From positions 15,500,501 through 15,564,500 of the forward strand of contig JASXTE010000007.1 of NCBI GenBank assembly GCA_030280995.1: a DNA stretch of 64,000 nucleotides, read 5' to 3'. The notes beneath the pieces were generated by a model. That model was not told where the DNA came from and made no database searches. It was given only the letters and a program-made list of their open reading frames with translations. The position numbers were made by a program, and so were the translations under genes. This stretch comes from Hemileia vastatrix (taxonomy: Eukaryota; Basidiomycota; Pucciniomycetes; Pucciniales; Zaghouaniaceae). Shown piece by piece: positions 57,838-64,000 of this stretch (position 1 is its first letter; each line of letters starts with the position of its first letter).

Positions 57838-58500
57838 TTGACCTCTCCAGACTTCCTGAATTTAGCCAATCATAAAAAAAGAGTTCCTCAGTTTATAGTC
57901 TTGGGGGACTTATCCTCAGTTTTAAGTCTTGGGGGACTAAAAGCCCTCATTTTCAAGTCTTGGAGGACTAACAGCCCTCATTTTATAGTCTTGGGGGACT
58001 CAAAAACCCTCAGTTTATAGTCTTGGGGGACTCAAAACCTAAATCAAAAAGACAGAACCAGAGATCAAAACATTTAAGACCAAAGAAACAAACTAACATT
58101 CTGGGGTAACTGTTCTACAGAGCAGCCAGATCATCAGTTACCTCCACACTTGCCTTAAAAAAATTCAGAGACTCCCCCTTGGATGCCCTCTGCCAGAATC
58201 ACACCAACTCCCATTATCAGTTTATAGTCCTGAAGGACTCAACCATTAAACCATCCTCAGTTTATAGTCTTGGGGGACTATACCAATTTTCAGTTTAAAT
58301 TCTTGATGGACTGACCACAGTGTTCAGTTCAAAGTCTTGACAGACTTTTCCAGTTTTCAGTTTAAAGTCTTGACCCACTAACAGATCCAAAGTAGTAACA
58401 AAAAAAATAATAGTGAAGAAATCTTAAAAATAAATAGCCAGTTTTAAGTCTTGGAGGACTACCAGTGTTCAGTTTAAAGTCTTGACGGACTAACACATTC
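57838..58500 (+). repeat. Array of AGTC...GACT motifs (about 32-bp spacing)
   Basis: About twelve copies of AGTCTTGGGGGACT or variants (near 57897, 57925, 57956, 57988, 58019, 58226, 58266, 58331, 58364, 58447, 58477), often preceded by CAGTTTATA or CAGTTTAA. Spacings are mostly 27-33 bp. Each unit is a small inverted repeat (AGTC/GACT). 58095-58190 is interrupted by the block 'attctggggtaactgttctacagagcagccag', which returns at 61590 and 61850. Confidence 0.8.
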
Positions 58501-58589
58501 TGCATAAAAAAGGGCAAAGCCACCTCCATGCACAATGCTCTGCATACAGCCTGCTGAACTTCCACTCTTTCTTCATTATCTACACATCA

Positions 58590-60183
58590 ATGATAGAATT
58601 TTCATTCATCTGTTTTCTCTCCATTATTTTTCCTTCACAGATAATAGCTAGATCACCAGATTTTGACCCACCGTACCTTCCCTGTTTACTTCTGCAAAGG
58701 ACTATGCTTGTAAACAGTGCATCCATATGTGCAGACCTTGCAATTTCAATCTTACTACTCCTCAGACCAAGTTATATAACAGGGCATGTGATTCCTGCAA
58801 CTCTAAAAAGTAAAGATGTGACAGAGACCCCAACTATCCAATACCTCCTCCTTCACCTTCACATAAATATATCTCCAGATCTCCTACCAGGGCACCAGAA
58901 CTTGGACCTGCTTCTTCAACTTTATCTTCCGTTCCTTCCAGAAGATCACATGGTTCTATTCCTAAAACACTTCCTAAAAGACCTGATTTATCATCCCAAG
59001 AAACAGCCTTTATCTCTGAAAATCTGGCTCAAACAGCTTCAAAATCAGCTCCCAGGCTGCTAGACTTTGTCCAGGTGGCCCTCCCACCTTTCCAGAAAGC
59101 AAAAATAAGGCTCAAAACTCTCAAATTCAGCCAGATAACATCCAAAATCCTTCATAAAACACTAACAAATCTACACAAAAACCTCTTAATTCTCCCAGAG
59201 TAATGCGTACCACCACCATTTTTCATCTTACCACAACAAAACTTCCAAAATCTCTAGAAAGCCTGCTAGAGGACCCTCTGAAAATACCTGAACACCCAAC
59301 ACTGCCCCTAAACAAAAAACTCCTGTTAATTCAAGAAGAACTAACTTCACCTCTCCTGTGGCTACTAATTATTCCTCCGATAGTTCCCTTTCTTCCAGAT
59401 CTTCATCCAGAAGATCCCAATCAGCTTCCTTCTCCTGGTCTATCGTAAAACAACCCTGGCACTCCGCCACCAGTATCAAACCCAACTGGGCCAAAAAATA
59501 ATATATAAAAAAACAACAGCAGCCCTGCTGCTCCAACCAGACCACAGTAACACCCTCCTTCTAGTCCATCTTCCCAACACCATTTAGAGAATGATCATGA
59601 GAATCCATACGTGCATCTAGTTGCTCGTCCTTCAACATCCATTCAAAATTCTTCAACAGCTCAAATCCTGGCTGCTTACAAACTTGATGAGCTCCCAATC
59701 TGTAAGTACCAAATTAATAAATCCAATTTATTAAACAGAGAAAAATTACTGATCTAATTCTTCTTTTTAGTTGGAACCCTGCCTCCTGAAACTGCAATTG
59801 GGATTGGCCAACCTCTATAAACTACCTTAACGCTGAATTATGCCGACATGAAACAACACCTAAGAATGATGTATTAAAACATGCTAAGGCCTTTGCTCTC
59901 CATGGTTTATTGAATAGGTTTGTAAAGAATCTGAGAAAATAGCTCCTTGATGACCACTGGAAGATTTCTAGAATAATCAAGCACAGCTTCCAACACTCTG
60001 TCCCCGCTTCTTCCACTTCTTCCCAAAAATTACCTTCCACTCCAGTCCCTGACAACTACAACCCATATACTCTTTCCAGCTGCCTACATCACCTAGAACA
60101 CAATTCTTACTCCAATCCTAACAAAAATCAAAAACACCACCATAATCCAGACCAACAGCCGAAGGCTTCTTCTTCCAGACATT
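58590..60183 (+). pseudogene. Gag-like ORF with CxxC motifs, copy 2 (spliced, decayed)
   Basis: One frame near 58698-58830 gives DYACKQCIHMCRPCNFNLTT and RACDSCNSKK-RCDRDPNY: paired CxxC motifs as in copy 1, with a stop inside. It continues with a Ser/Pro-rich region to about 59060 and, in another frame, a Ser-rich region around 59220-59450. A clean intron 59702-59768 or so (GTAAGT...CTTTTTAG) joins ILAAYKLDELPI to a C-terminal part INYLNAELCRHETTPKNDVLKHAKAFALHGLLNRFVKNL, followed by a Ser/Pro/His-rich tail ending at 60183. The helical C-terminal part looks gag-like. Several stops and shifts. Function inferred only. Confidence 0.4.
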
Positions 60184-60261
60184 AAAATAAAAAAAGAAAT
60201 TAATAATTCACTAAATAAAGAGAAAAATAATAATTAACAGATATAAATAAAAAACTTGTTT

Positions 60262-60780
60262 TATTTTTATTTTATTTTATTTTATTTATTTTTATTTTTA
60301 CTTTTATTTTTATTTTTATTTTTATTTTTATTTTTATTTTTATTTTTATTTTTATTTTTATTTTTATTTTTATTTTTATTTTTATTTTTATTTTTATTTT
60401 TATTTTTATTTTTATTTTTATTTTTATTTTTATTTTTATTTTTATTTTTATTTTTATTTTTATTTTTATTTTTATTTTTATTTTTATTTTTATTTTTATT
60501 TTTATTTTTATTTTTATTTTTATTTTTATTTTTATTTTTATTTTTATTTTTATTTTTATTTTTATTTTTATTTTTATTTTTATTTTTATTTTTATTTTTA
60601 TTTTTATTTTTATTTTTATTTTTATTTTTATTTTTATTTTTATTTTTATTTTTATTTTTATTTTTATTTTTATTTTTATTTTTATTTTTATTTTTATTTT
60701 TAATTTTAATTTTATTTTTATTTTTATTTTTATTTTTATTTTTATTTTTATTTTTATTTTTATTTTTATTTTTATTTTTA

Positions 60781-60811
<31 letters not shown>

Positions 60812-60812
60812 T
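60262..60812 (+). repeat. (ATTTTT)n hexanucleotide microsatellite, about 550 bp
   Basis: About 90 nearly perfect units; the main interruption is TTTAATTTTAATTTTA near 60697. A Phe-Leu repeat frame through it is an artefact. Confidence 0.95.
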
Positions 60813-62060
60813 AAACTCCTAACATACTAAAAAAGAAAAGTTGAAAATAATTAAACAAAACTATTCAAAAAAATATGAGAGCTGAGAAATTAAAATGAAA
60901 TGAATAAAAATAATAAAATGAGACAATTAAAAGTTACAAATGGTATCCCCCAGCTAATTGATGAGCTGATCCCCTGATACCTTACCCACATCCAAGTGCA
61001 CCTTGATGTGGATACACCTTTAAATAATTTTTAAATGAATTAGGATAAAATAAATTTAGAAAAATAATATAAGTAAAGAAAATATGCAATAAATAGAAAT
61101 CAAAGAAAATAATAAAAAATAAGATAGAGATAAAAAAGAAAATAGAATTTCCCAGCCAATTAATGAGCCTTTCCCCACCAATGCTTGCCCACATCCAGGT
61201 GATCCTGATGTGGTGACACCATATAATATAATTTTGTGATTTTTCCCTCTTAATATCCTTATAACCCCTATAAAAATTAAAAGAGAAAAAGAGAAAAAAA
61301 GAAAAAAAAATCTAAAACTACTATCTAACTCAACCATAGACACAAAAGTTAAAAAAAAGAAAAAGACAAAGTCCAGCTCCATAGAAATTCCAGTCCAAGG
61401 AAATAATCACTGGGTGGGCTCCCTCCAATAAGTAAAAATGAGGGAGACCAGCAGTGATCCACCACCAAAACCAAAGAAGCCAGTCCTGTACCAGTAAGCC
61501 AGTCCAAAGTCATAGTGGACTTAAAACCTGAATAACAAAAACAAGAACTAAGATTCAACTAGGAAAAACAAAATACTTGAAACAGACATTCTGGGGTAAC
61601 TGTTCTACAGAGCAGCCAGCTCATTAGTTACCCCCACACTTGCCAAAATAAAGTCAAGAAGCCTCCCCTGGGTACCTTCTAACAAAAGCACAACATACAC
61701 ACCATAAACCAAAGCCAATAAGCGTAAAGAGTCGGGAACTTGAAGACCAAAAGAATTTCCAATTTAAAGTCATAGAGGACTAAACCATGTCAAGAAAAAC
61801 AAATACTAGGATTCAACCAAATTAAGATAAGGTATTTGAAACAGAAAATTTGGGGTAACTGTAAATAGAGCAGCCAGCCCATCAGTTACCCCCACACTTG
61901 CCAAAATAAAATCTAGAAGTCCCACCCATTGGTACCTTCTAACAAAAAAGTTTCCAACAAAATTGATGCACAGCATCACCAAAAATCCAAATTTAAAGAA
62001 AGGTCCATAGTTTACCCTCATTGCGGAGTTAATCTTCTTCACTTCTAGTGCCTCTAGTGT
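60813..62060. repeat. Non-coding repeats, probably 3' region or LTR of the minus-strand Gypsy element
   Basis: Two duplicated blocks. 'cccagctaattgatgagctgatcccc...cccacatccaagtg' (60948) recurs as 'cccagccaattaatgagcctttcccc...cccacatccaggtg' (61150), about 200 bp apart. 'attctggggtaactgttctacagagcagccag...cccacacttgcc' occurs at about 61590 and 61850, as well as at 58100. AGTC...GACT motifs occur near 61509 and 61762. No gene. Confidence 0.6.
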
Positions 62061-62064
62061 AAAA

Positions 62065-64000
62065 TCATTTCACCTGATCAACAGCCACTCTCTTCTTTAA
62101 TACTGCACCATCTAACTCCTCAAAAACATAAGAGCCTTCAGACACTTGAGATCTGACTCTGTAAGGTCCATTCCATCTGTCAGCAAACATCTTTTTCCAC
62201 TGACTCTCCAAACTTCTATTATACACCAAAACAAAACAACCAGGTTTAAAGGGATTCCTGAGTCTATGAGCCAGCTTCTTGTCCCAGTATCTGACTGATT
62301 GATTTCTTATCTTCATCATTATAGAGTATGCCTTCTCTTGACATTCCTCTCTACATTCCAACTGTTGCATCCTGACACAGAGCAAATCTTCAGTTGAGCA
62401 CACATCATTCCAATCAATTCCAAGATAAGAGACTGCCTCCAAATCCACTAATAGAACAGCTTTCTGCCCAAACATTAATTCAAAAGGGGGAATAGCCAGT
62501 TGTCCTATTCACAGTGACCCTATTAGCAAATAAAACTAAGTGTAAATAATGCCTCCATTTTTCAGCACTATCCCCAAACATCTTCACTAAAGCATTCTTG
62601 ATAACTTGATGGCCTCTTTCAACCATACCTTCAGCTTCAGGATAATAAGGTGTAGCCACTCTAACTTTAGAACCAATACTTGCCACATCTTCTTTAAATT
62701 CAGCTCCAAACTCTTGCCCACCATCAACAGTCACCAACTTCATCAACCCATACCTATAAATCCACTCCTTCTTCAAAAACTCTGCCACATTTTTGGCAGT
62801 CAAATTAACCAGAGGTACCGCCTCAACCCAACTAGACAAATCATCCCTGGCAACAATCAAGTATTTATACCTGCCCTCTTAAATATGGACAGCATCCAGA
62901 CTGACTCTTCAAAACACAGTTGTTTCTCCAGTATCACAGCCAACCTCTCTAGGTTTCAAGTGACTTCTTCTTTAACATTCTTCACAAGATTGAACCCAAC
63001 CCTGTACAGCCAACTTCATACATGGCCACCAATATCTATCTGCTACTCTCCTATAAGTCTCCCCAAAGCCTCTATGGCCAAGATCTTCATGCAAAGACTT
63101 CAACACCAACTCCTGACCCTTCTTTTGAGTCACCACCACTTGAGTATTTGGATGTCTCCTCCTCATCAACCTCCTTCCTGACACATAGAAGCCAGGACTT
63201 TTCTTCCTGATTTCCATCCAAGTATCATCATCACAAATATCTGTCCTCTCCAAGGTTAACAGATATTCAACCATAATAAAATAAAACCCAGTCAGACCCC
63301 AGGTCTCATCTTTGAAATCCAACAAAAAAAATCTAAGTGTACAACCCTGTCATCAAAATATCCAGTGTACACATGAGCAACGCACTAGCCCATCTAGGAC
63401 ACCAATCCCTAAACTTTGGTACATCCTTTTCCTTCCACTGAATTTTAAGAGAATACAATTCACCAATAAAAACCCCATTTTCCAATTTCGAGCCATCCCA
63501 AACAACAGCCCCATCTTCATCAACAAAAACATCCTGATCACCAGAATCAAGATCAGAAACAGCCAGTTTAACCTCTTGGTTGAGGAAAGAACAATCATCC
63601 AGTTTAGCCTCTTGGGGGAGTAAAGAACAATCATACAGTATAGCCTCTTGGGGTAGGAAAGAAAAATCATCAGAACCCTTTGTGCTGGCCCTTACCACTG
63701 GGTCATCTTTGTCAAATTCTTCAGAGTCTGAATCTTCATCCGTGGCTGGTCTCCTTGAAAATCCATCTAGCATCGTAAAAGTTTTCCCAGGTTTGTGTAC
63801 CAGGTCAAAAGAGAAATTCTGAATAAATGCCACCCACCTAGTCATTGGAGCATTTGGAAGACTAGGTGTATTGATCATTTGAACCAGAGATTTCTCATCC
63901 ACCTGCAGCTCAAAATACTGCCTCCACAAAACAGTTTGCAGCTTCTTCAAAAATTTTGCTACACCACACAACTCTAAATTAGGCTGATATTATCTAGATT
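62065..64000 (-). pseudogene. Ty3/Gypsy pol pseudogene (RNase H to integrase C-terminus), runs off the window
   Basis: Minus strand from the right edge: RNase H end with TRWVAFIQNFSFDLVHKPGKT (about 63830), an acidic linker, HHCC zinc motif HEDLGHRGFGETYRRV...CEEC (63110-62972), three nonsense codons between 62970 and 62870, the first integrase Asp in RVSLDAVHI, the second in LVTVDGGQEF (about 62735), Glu in PEAEGMVERGHQVIKNAL (about 62620), then a shift at about 62477 and a C-terminal part WKKMFADRWNGPYRV with the GPY motif, ending VAVDQVK at 62065. No chromodomain follows, so this is a different Gypsy lineage from E1-E3. Confidence 0.85.

Noticed and set aside
60256..60822. 188-codon Phe-Leu repeat ORF
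   Set aside because: Direct product of the (ATTTTT)n microsatellite; no start context or domain.
1..64000. tRNA, rRNA and CRISPR arrays
   Set aside because: No cloverleaf-like or rRNA-like stretch recognised; the tandem arrays lack the repeat-spacer pattern and the genome is eukaryotic.

Overview
The window looks like a transposon-packed, very AT-rich chromosome segment of a basidiomycete, most likely a rust fungus (Pucciniales). That is an inference from the gene families: chromodomain Gypsy elements, PIF/Harbinger transposases with a Myb-like partner, a fungal TET/JBP-type dioxygenase, a tnp2-like CACTA transposase with a CxxC N-terminus, and an acidic-tailed protein family I recall as abundant in rust genomes. 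Introns are short (55-71 nt), GT-AG, often with a CTAAC-like branch site. I see no rRNA, tRNA or CRISPR.

Left part. Positions 1-2385 hold the 5' end of a minus-strand Gypsy element, apparently cut by a related LTR. Positions 2523-18523 are bounded by an exact 18-bp terminal inverted repeat and ATT duplications. I read them as one PIF/Harbinger-type transposon of about 6.6 kb, split by a 9.4-kb Gypsy element (E1, 4431-13827, 5-bp duplication CCTCC). Besides the Harbinger Myb-like gene and DDE transposase, it carries a TET/JBP-like 2OG-Fe(II) oxygenase pseudogene, a 93-bp tandem array and a C-rich/G-rich foldback. Next come a second Harbinger transposase relic (19213-20462) and a small cysteine-containing secreted protein (20930-21271), the only gene not clearly mobile.

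Centre. 21956-56024 is a decayed Copia element with 86-bp LTRs. Its 5' LTR is split by a 29.3-kb CACTA-type transposon (22022-51363; 106-bp inverted repeats starting CACTT; 3-bp duplication TCA). That transposon has a tnp2-like transposase at its right end and the rust-family gene at its left end, so the latter may be its second gene. It was itself invaded by a 2.7-kb inverted-repeat element (25725-28406), by Gypsy E3 (29054-47363), whose 5' LTR contains Gypsy E2 (29198-38365), and by a 249-bp CACTA-type MITE inside the transposase. Nesting is therefore at least four deep: Copia > CACTA > E3 > E2.

E1, E2 and E3 are one chromovirus family. Each appears to encode a spliced upstream ORF1 (coiled coil, Pro/Gln-rich) whose stop overlaps the start of the gag-pol ORF (ATGGTAA). 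E3 has an almost intact pol; E1 and E2 are broken.

Right part. 56025-64000 holds relics of another retroelement lineage: two plus-strand gag-like ORFs with CxxC motifs, arrays of AGTC...GACT motifs, a roughly 550-bp (ATTTTT)n microsatellite, duplicated non-coding blocks, and a minus-strand Gypsy pol pseudogene running off the window.
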